A stretch of DNA of 64,000 nucleotides from Verticillium longisporum (taxonomy: Eukaryota; Ascomycota; Sordariomycetes; Glomerellales; Plectosphaerellaceae). A program made the position numbers and the translations under genes. Each line of letters opens with the position of its first letter. Position 1 is the stretch's first letter. The notes under the pieces were generated by a model. The model had not been told where the DNA came from, did no database searches, and was given only the letters and a program-made list of their open reading frames with translations. This document shows, one piece after another, positions 1 to 11,943 of the stretch. The stretch is taken from positions 744,001 to 808,000 of the forward strand of contig JAETXT010000004.1 in assembly GCA_019188255.1 (NCBI GenBank), given 5' to 3'.

Positions 1-722
1 GATATTGGCCATGATTAATGAGGAGACTATTGCTACTGCAGGCATTTACACTGGAGGGTCGATGCATGAAATTGACCGCAGCCCACTGATTTGTCGCGAT
101 TGAGGTACGATGAAATACCCTGATGGTTATGGCTCGTCGTTGATCTGCAACCCCGCCACGCGCTAATTACGCTGTTCAGCCTCCTCGGTCTCCGAGTCGG
201 CGAATACCACCACCTACATAGATGCCCTTATATTATGAGGTCGCCACCACGTGGTGAGGTTCAGACCTACCTTGACTCCAGGATTGACGTTGCACTAGCT
301 CGATTTCTTTTAATGTTAGATAACACACAAGCAAAATTACTCGAACTCATTTACCTGCCCAATGGCTGGTTCAGATCAGATTGTCTAGTCAATTTTGTTA
401 GATGTACGACAAATATATCACCCCAGTCTCAGTGGCCGCTGTGCCGAGAAGATGATCACCAGCCTGACTGGATATATTCTTTGTAGCTGAGGTCTCGAAA
501 TTAGCTGACTTCCCGGAGACCTCAAAAATGACACAGGTTCAGGATGAAGCCATAAGCATAGTAGTACACCAATGAGCCGACATGCACTGGTACTCACTAG
601 GTTAACATCAAACTCGTCGTCAGGACTGCCACCAAGCCTCATTCTGGTCGACCATGAAGCCTCCCATGCACATTGCAGTAGTCAATTTCGGCCAACACAT
701 TCATTTCTCTCGCCTGCAACGC
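1..722. other. Intergenic, no gene recognised
   Basis: Short open frames on both strands show no domain, no signal peptide and no convincing splice pattern. The stretch is the downstream flank of the leftward WD40 gene that ends at 723. Nothing else could be supported. Confidence 0.5.
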
Positions 723-2062
723 TCAAAAGATATCCCACAACGATATCTTCCCATCCTTACTGCCTGCCGCCAGCCAGTGCGCCGCCTCAGCATGCGCAAT
801 CCGTCTCTCCCTGACACTGACCTCTCCCACCCTCCGCGCCACGGCGCCGTCACGCTCCTCAGCACCACCAGCCGCCTGTGGTGCCTTCAGCACACCCGCA
901 AACGCAACAGCATAGCACCCGACCTCATGCCACTTGAGCACGGCAACCTCCTTCATCGTCTTGCCCGAGTACACGCGCACCATGGCGTCCCAGCCGCCGG
1001 TCGCAAAGACGCGCCCGTCATCCCGAAACCGCAGGCTCTGCTGGCCCGAGTGCTTCGTGTTGACCACCTTGAGCGGCTGCTCGAGCACCTCCATGCCCGC
1101 GGGCGGCGGCACGGGATGCCGCGCGACGACGGCGTCGGCCGAGGACGTCACGAAGGAGAGCCCGTCGGGACTGACGTCGAGGGAGAGCACGGGCTGGCTG
1201 TGCGGCTGGGCGCGGTACGTCGTGTTCCACGTGCCGCTGACGGCGGACAGGTGCATTGCTGTCGTGACGCCGTTTTCGTAGCCGGCGAGGAGGGTCAGGG
1301 AGCCGCCTTGCGGGACGAGGGCGAGGGCCATGACCATGCCGTTTTGGCCGGGGGACTTGACCGTGTGGCGACGGGTCTGGGTGGGGAGGTGGTAAATATC
1401 AATCTGCGCGTTGGTCAGCACGTGGCATGAACAGCAATTCAAGGGCGGAAAATGCTATTTTCAGCAGTGAATGAGAGACAAGGCTATCGAGGTAGGGTGC
1501 GCGTACTGATTCGGAGGCGAGCGTGTTGGGGACGGCGAGGAGGAGCTCGGGATCGTCGCCGGCGGGCGGGGGATCGGTGGGGACGCAGGCGGCAAAGGCG
1601 CAGAAGTTCATAGTGTTCACGTCTATGAGATGCAGAAGCCAGGGCTGGGGGCGGGGTTCGGACGTGTCGTCGAGGGGGAGCTTCTTGCTGAGGTTCGCCT
1701 CATCGGACGTGGCGAGCTTCCATACGGCTAGCTTGTGATCACGGCCATGTCTGTGTTCGTGTGAGCTTGGCGAGCATCAAAGGGGGAAGAGAGCTTCCAA
1801 GTTGGGCAGCCAGTTCAGGCCGTCAGACGGCGGGATCGACGCACGTAATGATGCGGTCGGCGCCCCAGCCTTGAATGCCGAGAATAGCATTGTCATGGGG
1901 TCGCCAGACGGCTGTGGGCCTCATGATGGTGAGGTCCCAGAGGGCGACATAGCCCCCGGCGTCACCACTGGCGAGACGGTCATTGTTGCCGACAAAGGCG
2001 AGAGCGTGCACTTGAGCTTTGTGGCCGCGAAGGATTGTTCGTGGGTGTGGTGTTTCGGGCAT
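723..2062 (-). CDS. ASA1: ASTRA-associated protein 1, WD40 repeat protein
   Basis: Three exons on the minus strand: 2062-1845, 1750-1507, 1403-723 (380 aa). Both introns have GT..AG ends and the phases join cleanly. The N-terminus opens with [16 protein letters not shown] and VALWDL, a first WD blade; the middle reads [12 protein letters not shown] and NTMNFCAFA; the C-terminus ends in the WD-like [15 protein letters not shown]. This order and these phrases are those of fungal Asa1. In yeast Asa1 belongs to the ASTRA assembly with Tra1, Tti1/Tti2 and Tel2, which matures PIKK kinases; I infer the same nuclear/cytosolic scaffolding role here. The start is the ATG before PETPHPR, which also begins known homologues. 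It is the last ordinary gene before the RIP-decayed element to its right. Confidence 0.85.
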
Positions 2063-2759
2063 GGTCCGCGCCGATGATGTCGGGGTGCAAGGAGCACGAG
2101 GCAGGTGGTCGTTTGAGGCAGGATGATGCGGTCGTTGTCAAGCTTTCGGGCCAAGTGCGACAGGAGCCAAGGGGGGGTTCAGGGTGAAGCTTGGGCAGGG
2201 GCTTTGCTTGGCTTGATCCTTCGACAGTGACGGCGGCGCTACAAGTACTCGGTCCGCCATTTTTAGCCTGGGTAGGACCTTGGTGGGTTTTCTGGTGGGG
2301 TGCAACGGTGAACCCCTTACGCTTTCGCATAGTAAATAAGACGCACTACCCCCCAACCGAACACCAAAATACACCAAGAACAGCTGTTTACAGGGGTCTA
2401 TATCTCCACTAATAGTAGAGCTATATATCTAGGACTCTAATATAGTATAGGTTAGACTATTACTATAGTACTATAAATATCCTATAATATTATAGAGCTT
2501 ATATAGCTAGCTATAAGCTTTTAAAGGGGCCCCTTACTAAATTAATATAAGCTATAAGAACTATAAAAATAACTTATAAGTTATAATAAGTTTATTTATT
2601 AATTAATAAAGAGTTAATAAGAATTAGCTAATTTATATAATATTCTTAATAATTGAATAATAATTTATAGAAGTATAAATAATAATAATAATAGTATTAT
2701 TAGATAGGGTTAAAAGAAGTAAAGAACTCGGAAATTAACTAAAGAGATAAAGAAACTAT
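2063..2759. other. Transition from genic to AT-rich, RIP-like DNA
   Basis: About 2063-2400 has normal composition and probably holds the upstream region of the leftward WD40 gene. From about 2400 the sequence becomes strongly AT-rich with many TA dinucleotides and stop codons in every frame, like other old RIP-decayed DNA. No gene is recognised. The last five bases (2755-2759, ACTAT) are the left target-site duplication of the retrotransposon. Confidence 0.5.
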
Positions 2760-3234
2760 TGTAATAACCAAGGAAGTAGGGCGGCCGCGAATCGACGACC
2801 CCGCGATTAGGGAGCGCGATAAGATAAGAATCGGGCCTACCTGGCAAATTACGTGATGGCTTACTTAGATATAAAGGGTGAGTCGTCGGGCTTACCAAGG
2901 ACGCCGCAGTGAGCTAGGGAATGGCTTACGGGATAATACACCGTGATCCTAATATCATGGATTACTAATAACTAACTAGTGAGCTATCTAACATGAGCTC
3001 ACTACCTAATATAATAAGGATAGGATAGTAGGTATATAAGGACGGATATTCTGGACTTATAGATATATTCTTTCTTACGATAGTGATTAATCTAAGTCTT
3101 ACCTTGTATCTATTGTAATGAGTGCGTAACGCCTTACGATACTATATCGTCTCAGAGTTACAACCTAAGCTTCTATAAATAGTAACCCTAACCCTCTGAT
3201 AGTGTTCCCCCTCGGAAGCTGCTAGGTCGTAATA
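2760..3234 (+). repeat. 5' LTR of the gypsy element
   Basis: This 475-bp repeat begins TGTAATAACC and ends GTCGTAATA, where an intact copy ends in ACA. It matches 9650-10125 along its whole length; the differences are almost all C/T or G/A. Its reverse complement matches the undecayed solo LTR at 4842-5274. That comparison shows directly that the LTR has lost CpA and TpG sites. Confidence 0.92.
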
Positions 3235-3297
3235 TTTTGATTACTCTTATTTAGTAGGTTTACCTTATAATACTGAGCAATACTTACTATAGGAATA

Positions 3298-6200
3298 ATG
3301 TCTACTAATAGCGTCGGAAATAGCGCTAGTAACCTAGCCGCTATGATCTAAGAGCTCTGCTTAGAGAACGAGTAGCTACGAGCCTTAATATAGTAACTTT
3401 AAGGCGGAACGAGTATAAAGGCTCTTCCCCCTTAGTTATTCGACGGTAACCCTAGGGCACTTTAGTCTTTTATTACCTAGGTACGCTAGTACTATAAAGC
3501 TAATGAGGGCTAACTTAAGTACTAGGGCAAGAAGGTCGCTAACGCCTCCTCTTACCTTAAAGGGGACGCTTTATACTAGTTCGAACCCTTTATTAGGGAC
3601 TATTCTACCTATACTAAGAAAGAAGATATAAAGTAGGCTACTTAGGATATCTACGTAGGTATAAACGTATTCGAAGAAGCTATTAAAGGAGCGTTTAGGG
3701 ACGTAGACGAGGAACGATAAAACGAAAGAAAAATCCTTTAGCTTAAATAGACCGGGCTAGCTATTAAGTACGCTACGGAGTTTCGACTCTTAGCTAGTCG
3801 ACTCGATTAGATAGAGTCCGCTCTTATGGCCCGTTTCTACGAAGGACTTAAAGACGCCGTTAAGGACGACCTTATCTGGGAGGATAGACCCGAAACCCTT
3901 ACCGAGTATATCGCTATAGCCGTTAAAATCGACGATCGCTAGTATAAACGTAGAATAGAAAAGGGACGAAAGCCCGCTATAGGACTATAGAACCCTCGCA
4001 TTCCCCACTACCGATCCAATTAAGGACGCAAGTACTAGCACGATAAACCCTGTATTAGCACGGCTTAGGGATAGACTACCTATACAGGACCCATGGAGCT
4101 CGATAATACTAGATATAGTAAACCGAAGGATCTCAAGGACATGAAATACTATAACTACGGTAAAAACGGGTATATGGCTCGAGAATGCTGGTAACCTAAG
4201 AAACCCTAGAAACCCGTAAACGAACGATAGCTTAACTATACTCAATACTAGGACTATACTAAAACTAACTAGACCTTCTATTACTAGGACGATTACCTAA
4301 CCTATAAAGATAGTAAGGAATAGAATAGATAGTTCCCTAGGGCACCTACAGGATAAAGAACCCTAGCTATAATAGTTACTACTAGGAAGGAAAGACGAAT
4401 TTAGAAATAGGCCTAGTAAGTAACGCTGGAGACCTAGGAAATCGATATAGACGAAGAAAGAGCCTACGAATATACTTACCTAGAACTATAATTAGCTCCC
4501 CACGTAGGACTAATGAATGATATAGAATAGGATAAATATATACGAGCTAGCGAAGAAGAATCTCCGCTCGGATAGACTTAACCCTATATGCTTATATAGG
4601 TATACGAAGTTAGTAGCGCTAGCGAGGACTATAACCCCCTAGTACTATAGAACGAACTTATCTACTACGGGACTAAGCTATAGAAGGCTAGCGCCCGAAA
4701 GTAAGAAAGCACGAAAGAAAACGTACGACTTATAGTAGGAGACTATCTAGCACTCTACTACGCCTATAAACAATACTATTAGTTATTTTGGCCCGAATAT
4801 GTCTACGACGATTGCGAATATTATTTTAAAGAGAAAGCCGCTGTTACGACCTGGCAGCTTCCGAAGGGGGAACACTGTCAGAGGGTTAGGGTTGCTGTTT
4901 GCAGAAGCTTAGGTTGTGACTCTGAGACGATGTGGTGTCGTAAGGCGTTGCGCACTCGTTACAATGGATACAAGGTAAGACTTAGATTGATCACTGTCGT
5001 GAGAAAGAATGTATCTACAAGTACCGAATGCCCGTCCTTATATACCTGTCATTCTGTCCTTGTCGTGTTGGGTTGGTGAGTCCATGTTGGATGGCTCACC
5101 TTTCTTGTCGTGATCCTGTTGCTTGGGTCACGGTGTGGTTAGTGACCGGATCACTTTGAGAATCGTGATCTGGTCACGGTCACGTGAGTGATCCTGTGGG
5201 TCCGTGCGGCGCGTCCGATCGCCTGCGGGGTGTCCTGCCTGGTGTCCTGGTGACGACCGGACTGGGGCGTTACAGCCGCGTACCGGTTTCTCCCGCACAA
5301 CTACTAGACCGAGCTACGAGTGAAGGTAGAATTCGAATAGGAGAGTCGTAAATAGATCCTATATATAGACGAATATAGTTAAGGTCGGCTTACGTTCCGA
5401 TTAGACCCCGCTTATTACGATAAATGCTACTAAGATAACGCTAGATAGGAGGACTGCGATAATGATGCGTATATGAAGTACTATATCGCTAAAGCTAGAG
5501 ATTGGAGATTCTATCGTATAAAGGACGTTAGGAAGCTACTCTTCCGCGTCCACTATAAGAGCGACGAGAGGAATGATAACTCGGACGGACTATCTATAAT
5601 ATAGCTACCTATTACGCCACCCTCTTCGGGAAAAGGTAAGCGTTGGTCGAATAGGGATAACGATCGACGAAGGAAGCAAGAGTAATCTGCTTAGCTGAAC
5701 GAACCTACGGTATAAACTACCTCTACGTACGAATAAACGTAGGAGGAAGATAGGCGAGCGCGCTATTAGATAGCGGCGCCTAGGGTAATTATATAAGCCC
5801 CGAATATATTAATAAGAACTATATTAGCTGGAAATATAAGGAGGAACCCTATTAGCTTAGCACGGTAGAGGGATAAGCGGTCTCGTACGGAGGAGGAATC
5901 GTGAATATGGAGACTGCGCCCCTCTAGGTATTTATTTCTCGCCGACCTGGCTATATAACCTTCGATATTACTAATATAGGAGGAAAATAAATTATCCTAG
6001 GCATCCTATAGCTTAGAGAATAGAACCCTTAGATTGACTGGATAGCTGGCCGCGTCTAGTGGAGTACGTTAGCCCTTAAGGAAAGACCCATGAGCGGTCT
6101 CTTAAGCGACCTCTAATTAGCCCTTACGAATAGGGATAACTTAGAGGAGATAACCCCGGAGGAGCTTATAATAGAATAGTAAGAAAGACTGTAGAACGTA

Positions 6201-8960
6201 CTTAAGGAATACTAGAAGTACGAAAAGATCTTTAGGGAAGAAGTCGATACGGTGCTACTTAAGTATATATACTACGACCACGAAATCCTAATTAAGGAAG
6301 GGGAGAGCCCCCGATTTAATAAGATTAACGGATTAAACCCTCGATAGATAGATACTCTCGACGAGTATCTTAAGGAGAACCTTAGAAAAGGATATATCCG
6401 ATTATCGATATCCCTAGTAGGATATCCGATTCTCTTTATGTTAAAGAAGAATAGTAAGGAAAGATTATATATCGATTATAGATAGTTAAACGATATTATT
6501 ATTAAGAACTGCTACCTATTGCCTCTAATATTAGAACTTAGGGACGTATTAGTAGGAGCTAATTAGTTTATAGCGCTCGATCTTAAAGGAGTATATAACC
6601 TTATCCGTATTAAGGATAGAGAAGAATGGAAAATAGTATTCCGAATACGATGAGGATATTACGAGTATTTGGTTATGCTATTCGGATTGATTAATGCCCC
6701 CGTAACTTTCTAAAATATGATTAACGATATATTGCGAGAATTCCTGGACGTCTTCGTAGTAGTATACCTCGATAATATTCTAATTTTCTCGAAGACGATG
6801 GAAGAGTATAAGGGATACGTCTACTAGGTCCTTATACGATTATACTAGTACGAGCTATTAGTGGAGCCTGAAAAAGCTAAGTTCTATATATAGGAAGTAG
6901 ATTTCCTAGGGTATACGATTACTTTAGGAGAAATTAGGATAGAAAAATCTAAAGTAGCAGCTATTAGGGAATAGCCTATACTAAAAAACGTTAAGGACGT
7001 TAGAGCATTCCTCGGTTTCGTTAACTTCTATCGACGATTCCTAAAAGGATATAGTAAGATCGCTAATCCTTTGATAAACCTTACGGTTAAGGAAATAGAG
7101 TTCGCGTAGAACGAACCCTAAGAAAAAGCATTTCGCTAAATTATCGACGCCGTCCTTAGCGAGCTAGTCCTCTGGATAATAGACCCCGAAAAACCTATGG
7201 AAGTCGAGATAGATGCCTCCGATTTCGCTATTAGAGGATAGTTAGGCTAGAGGGACGATTAAGGACGATTGTACTTAGTAGTATTCTTCTCGAAAAAGCT
7301 ATACGGACTAGAGCTTAACTATTAGATATACGATAAAGAACTTATAGTAATTATCGAAGCCTTTAAAGAATAGAGAACGTATCTCTCCGGAGTACGATAC
7401 GAAGTTAAGGTCTATACTGATTATAAGAATCTTATATACTTTATAACGAATAAAGACCTTAATAAACGATAGATTAGATAGGCGGAATTCCTCTCGGAAT
7501 TTAACTTTATTATTATCTACTGTAAAGGATCTAAGAATAGTAGGGTAGATATCTTAAGTAGATGCTTAGACTATGAATAAACTATACCCCTAAATAATAA
7601 TGTAATCCTCGTAAGCGATAAAGAAGGAAATCTAATCCCGTACTACTATACCTTAGCGGTTACTATACGAATAAAACCCGCTAAGCTACCTAAGAGCACT
7701 ATAGAGCTTATCGAATAAGTCCACGGGGCTAAGGCCTACGGATACTAAGGAGTAGCGAAAATATTCGCCCGACTTAGAAAACATTACGACTTTAAAGGAA
7801 CTAGATAGGACGTTATAGTAGTGATCCGTAACTATAACCTCTATAAGAAAAGCAAGGCAGAGAGATATAGGCCCTATAGAGAACTTAAAGCACTATTAGT
7901 ACTAACCGTAGCCTAGGAGTTAGTCTTACTGGACTTTATTACTAGCCTGCTACTATCGAAGGAACCCCTAACTAGGACCTCTTACGATAATATCCTAGTA
8001 ATCGTCGACCGACTTACTAAGTACTCCTACTTTCTCCTATATAAAGCTATAGGAACGGTAGAAGACCTCGCCTATATGTTCCTTAGGAATATTGTAGGAT
8101 AATACGGACTCCTAAAAGAACTAGTGTTAGATAGAGATAAGCTCTTCACTAGTAACTTCTGGAAGTTACTTATAGCTTAACTTAGAGCTAAATATAAGCT
8201 ATCTACGGCTTTTTACCCGTAGATAGACGGATAGATAGAAAGAACGAACTAGATTCTAGAGTAGTACCTTCGGTATTATATTAACTATTAATAAGATAAC
8301 TAGGTTATATTATTACCTATCGCATAGTTCGTATATAATAGCTTACTAAGCGAGTTAATAAAGGAATTACCCTTCTATACTAACTACGGGTATAACCTAA
8401 TAGCTTACGCGGAACGCCGCGAAGCACTGGATACGCTAAAAGCGACTAATATTGCGGTTAATATCCGCAAGATCTAGGAATAAATTAAGCTCGACCTCGA
8501 GCTCGTACGTACTAGAATGACTACGTACGCTAATAAGATAAGGATGAAGGGACTATCCTTATAGGAGGGAGATAGCGTCTACCTTATCCGCCGAAATATT
8601 AAACGACTAAACGATAAATTAGATTTTAAGAAACTAGGACTATTTAAAATTCTTAAGAAACTCTCGGATACTAACTACTACCTCTTATTACTAGAGAATA
8701 TAAAGATTTACCCCGTTTTTTATATTGTACTATTAGAGCTAGTACTATATAATGCATTACTCGAAATAAACGTAGAAGTCGAAAATACTAATGAGTATAA
8801 AATCGAAAGAATCCTCGATTATAGAAAGATAAGTAAATAAGAAGAATATTTAATTAAATAGAAGAACTATAAGTATAAAGAAAATATATAGGAATTAATT
8901 AAGAACCTAAACTACCCGTAGTTACTCTAAGAATATTATCGCCTAGTATAGGACTAAGGT
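3298..8960 (+). pseudogene. Relic gag-pol of the gypsy element (RIP-inactivated)
   Basis: The reading opens with an ATG (MSTNSVGNSASNLA) and decays into stops. Visible landmarks: a gag zinc knuckle at 4147-4188 in which three of the four CX2CX4HX4C ligands are now Tyr; a protease-like ALLDSGA near 5760; reverse transcriptase around 6400-6900 with MLFGLINAPVTF and YLDN (normally YLDD, changed at 6774-6776); RNase H from about 7195 (EIDASDFAI); integrase about 7700-8500 (VDRLTKYSYFL, LDRDKLFTSNFWK); and a chromodomain-like ERILDYRKISK near 8800. A separate insertion interrupts it at 4842-5274, between gag and protease. No functional product is possible. Confidence 0.9.
4842..5274 (-). repeat. 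Nested solo LTR, not RIP-mutated
   Basis: This 433-bp block begins TGTTACGACC and ends GCGTTACA. It is flanked by a perfect 5-bp duplication GCCGC (4837-4841 and 5275-5279). It is the reverse complement type of the LTRs at 2760 and 9650, so it lies opposite to the host element. Where the host LTR has TA, this copy often keeps CA or TG. It is visibly more GC-rich than the DNA around it. I see no internal region, so it is a solo LTR left after LTR-LTR recombination. It must have arrived after most RIP of the host copy. Confidence 0.92.
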
Positions 8961-8974
8961 CGGAAAATTCCTCC

Positions 8975-9560
8975 CCGAAGCCTAACGAGGACTAGTCTAC
9001 GACGCTGCTAGTACCTTACTCTTAAAGGTCCTGTACTACGTTAGCCTCCTAAGCCTCGAGGCTTAGGTTGTCCCCGCCTAGAGGAAGGACGCCGTCCTCC
9101 TTATCTAATTAACGAATCCTACGAGTAAATAACTCTTCCCTATGAGCCTTCGCCGCCTTCCGTATCTTGCGAAGACGGGATAAACGACCTAAGGCTGTCG
9201 CTAACTTCGTTTAGAGCACCTCTAACTCTATTTTAGTATCCTTAATCTTAGCCTCTCGCTTCTTCTACTCTATAAGAGCCTTTTCCACTAGACGATTATT
9301 AGAAAACAGGACTATGACCCTACCAGGGACCAACTTACGCGTAGAAACTACGCTTATACTATTATAAGAGCGACCGCGACGGATGCACTCCTTATAGCGA
9401 GAAGAACTAGGGGCGGTCTTATAGACGAGATATCGCTTAAAGCACCCCGTATAAGGTATCTTAATTTCGCCCTCGGAGTTAATTAAAGCAACGAGCGCCT
9501 TTCTTTAGTCGGTTTTAGTAGACGAACGTTTTATAATACGACCTAATATTTTATTATAGT
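8975..9560 (-). pseudogene. Relic accessory ORF antisense to pol inside the retrotransposon
   Basis: Between the chromodomain and the 3' LTR the plus strand has no coding signal. The minus strand keeps one frame for about 170 codons with only a few stops, each of them a CAG/CAA-type change. It reads ECIRRGRSYN (a former Cys-rich motif with Cys now Tyr), then a charged coiled-coil-like stretch (KREAKIKDTKIELEVL), then RLSRLRKIRKAAKAHREELF and LDKEDGVLPL. From memory, similar small antisense proteins sit at the 3' end of other fungal gypsy elements. Their function is unknown to me. Limits are approximate. Confidence 0.6.
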
Positions 9561-9649
9561 TAGTAAGGATGATAAGAGAAGAACTACTATAGGCGGCTAG
9601 GACTTACTACTTATAGCCGCTAGGATATCGGCCTGGAGGAGGAGTATTA

Positions 9650-10125
9650 TATAATAACCAAGGAAGCAGGGCGGCCGCGAATCGACGACCCCGCGATTAG
9701 GGAGCGCGATAAGATAAGAATCGGGCCTACTTAGTAAATTACGTGATAGCTTACTTAGATATAAAGGGTGAGTCGTCGGGCTTACTAAGGACGCCGTAGT
9801 AAGCTAGGGAATAGCTTACGGGATAATATACCGTGATCCTAATATCATGGATCATTAATAACTAATTAGTGAGCTATTTAATATGAGCTCACTACCTAAT
9901 ATAATAAGGATAGGATAGTAGGTATATAAGGACGGATATTCTAGACTTATAGATATATTCTTTCTTACGATAGTGATCAATCTAAGTCTTACTTTGTATC
10001 TATTGTAACGAGTGCGTAACGCCTTACGATACTATATCGTCTCAGAGTCATAACCTAAGCTTCTGCAAATAGCAACCCTAACCCTCTAATAGTGTTCCCC
10101 CTTCGGAAGCTGCCAGGTCGTAACA
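9650..10125 (+). repeat. 3' LTR of the gypsy element
   Basis: This 476-bp direct repeat of 2760-3234 ends in GTCGTAACA and is followed at once by the ACTAT duplication. It differs from the 5' LTR mostly by further C-to-T/G-to-A changes (for example the first G of the LTR is now A), so the two LTRs were mutated independently. Confidence 0.92.
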
Positions 10126-10592
10126 ACTATATAGTAAAAGTAATAGATTCTCTATAAAAACGAGTTATATTTACTTCGATAACTAAGTAATAATATTAAA
10201 ATTATAAGAGGATTTACTTTAAAAAGCTTAATAACTTAAAAGAATAAACCTATATAAAGGGGGATATTATTATAGGCTATACTTAGCTAAGCTATAAAGC
10301 TAAAGCTATACCTTAGTAGCTAGTTCGCTAAGGGATTCGTATATAACTCCTTATCTCTTAATAAATATAGTATAAAGGGCTATTATAGTAATCTTTCTAT
10401 TTCTTATTCTTTATCTAGTAATAATATATTGAAGGCCTCGTTCTAGCGCGACGCTTAATGACTAGGCCCTTATAACTATATACTTAGATGCTATACGTTA
10501 CCTATATTTTAAAGACGAACCTGCCCTTATATACTATTCTAGTACCTGCTTCGATGTATATTAAATCTCTGAGGTAGTGCATTGTTTGTATA

Positions 10593-10622
10593 AAGGCCGA
10601 ATTCCAGCACTAAAGGGATGGG
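10593..10622. repeat. 30-bp dispersed motif, copy 1
   Basis: 26 of 30 bases match 43694-43723 in the same orientation, including the exact 16-mer GCACTAAAGGGATGGG. It may be the end of a short decayed transposon or chance; no terminal inverted partner was found nearby. Confidence 0.35.
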
Positions 10623-11754
10623 CCTCGAATAGAATTGTTCGTGATGTTACCTGAACTCAATTCGGCCGAGTCGTCCTACTTGGGAAACTTGCAGATTATG
10701 GGCGTGCCTGATGCTACGAACCACCTGTTCAGCACATGAACGAGCATAGCAGATTCGCTGAATGATTCAGGCGATCGGCAGATTCAGCGCTGGAAAGGGC
10801 AGTCGTAGGCGTGCACATTTCTCAATGACATACGCTTGCCATTATTATTTCCTCACAAGAAGGTCCATAACATTTGCCTCACACGTGAGAGAGAAAGCGA
10901 GATGTCAGTACCAAAAAAACTATGCTATAGTTTCAAGCTTGCTGTCCACCTAAATTGGGCTTCATCCCGCCATGCGCGCGTGACCACGCCGAGTCTTTGG
11001 TTGTCCTCAATACTGCCGCCGTAGGGCTCGTCACATGTTGCAACAATGGCAACATACCCTCTGTCATGAAAACAAGCTTGATCTAATTTCTTGAGTCAGA
11101 TGGTTTAATTACGTCACTCGAATCCTTATTACCCTCAAGCTTTCCAGGCCGGAGGATCAGCCAAGACAAAGAGATCCGGGGTGGACGGCTCTGCAGCAAA
11201 TAGCATAAAACATGAATTGCCACTGCGAGCGAGTACTTCCGCTAACCGACATCACGGCCGTCGGGGGACTGCACACGTTGCTTAATGAGGCCAGGATCAG
11301 TAGTACAACTTCACAAAAGATGCCTAATGCGTCTGATTTCGGTGGATACGACCCAGCCACCGCACCACTTTACATGGTATACCCTCAAAATAGCACCTGT
11401 TCGGGGCAAACCCGCTAGGCCCAACATGCTCTAGAAATCAGGGTCCACCTAGAGAAGGATCCCTACGTCAAGCTTCCGCCTCGAAGTGGAGGTGAAGCTC
11501 AGCCCTTTGGTGTATCTGTAATTGGGCTTTAACATCTTGTGCAGGCAACATATCTCCTGACCCTAGCTCACTTTGCTACAACCGTCGATGGATCTTCGAG
11601 TTATTCTGAATCCCACAGGATCTGGATGAAGAACCATGGGTCCATGACGATGAAGGATCGAACTACCATGCTGTTCCACGTGCACGAATCGGACCTCATG
11701 CTCTCCGTTCAACAAGTTGGTCATGTCGTGAAGATCGAACATGACGAAAAATAG

Positions 11755-11762
11755 TATATAAG
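11755..11762 (+). promoter_or_regulatory. TATA-like box of the secreted-protein gene
   Basis: TATATAAG lies about 180 bp before the ATG, followed by a long pyrimidine-rich stretch that looks like a fungal 5' leader. This is position-based inference only. Confidence 0.4.
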
Positions 11763-11943
11763 AACCCAAAATGATCTCCAAATTGAGTATCATGTTTCAA
11801 CATCAGCATCAACGACCTCGACAACACCTCCTTTACCCACAGCACCCTCGCCGTCACTAACTCCTCTACTTACCTCACTCAAATCCTCCTCCATATCTTC
11901 TTCCACATACCAACATCTCCCCCGCGACCTCTTCTCGTTCATC

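Larger units (their letters stand above)
2760..10125 (+). mobile_element. Complete but RIP-degraded Ty3/gypsy chromovirus LTR retrotransposon
   Basis: The 7.37 kb element has two LTRs in direct orientation (475 and 476 bp) and is flanked by a perfect 5-bp duplication, ACTAT, at 2755-2759 and 10126-10130. The internal part encodes, in order on the plus strand, gag with a zinc knuckle, protease, reverse transcriptase, RNase H, integrase and a chromodomain-like tail, which is the chromovirus order. A purine-rich tract (GGAGGAGGAG, 9635-9644) sits just before the 3' LTR. Frames are full of TAG/TAA at places where homologues have Gln or Trp, and Cys/His codons became Tyr, the change expected from CpA-to-TpA mutation on both strands. 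The element cannot move by itself. A 433-bp relative of its own LTR is inserted inside it. Confidence 0.92.
10131..11943. other. Intergenic: AT-rich relic, then upstream region of the secreted-protein gene
   Basis: 10131-10560 is AT-rich with RIP-like composition and no recognisable protein. From about 10560 composition becomes normal. A 30-bp motif at 10593-10622 recurs at 43694-43723. The last 180 bp form a CT-rich leader preceded by a TATA-like box. Short open frames here show nothing recognisable. Confidence 0.5.

Noticed and set aside
3181..3200. CCCTAACCCT-like telomere motif in the LTR
   Set aside because: The word is part of the LTR and is present in each LTR copy, so it is not an internal telomere.
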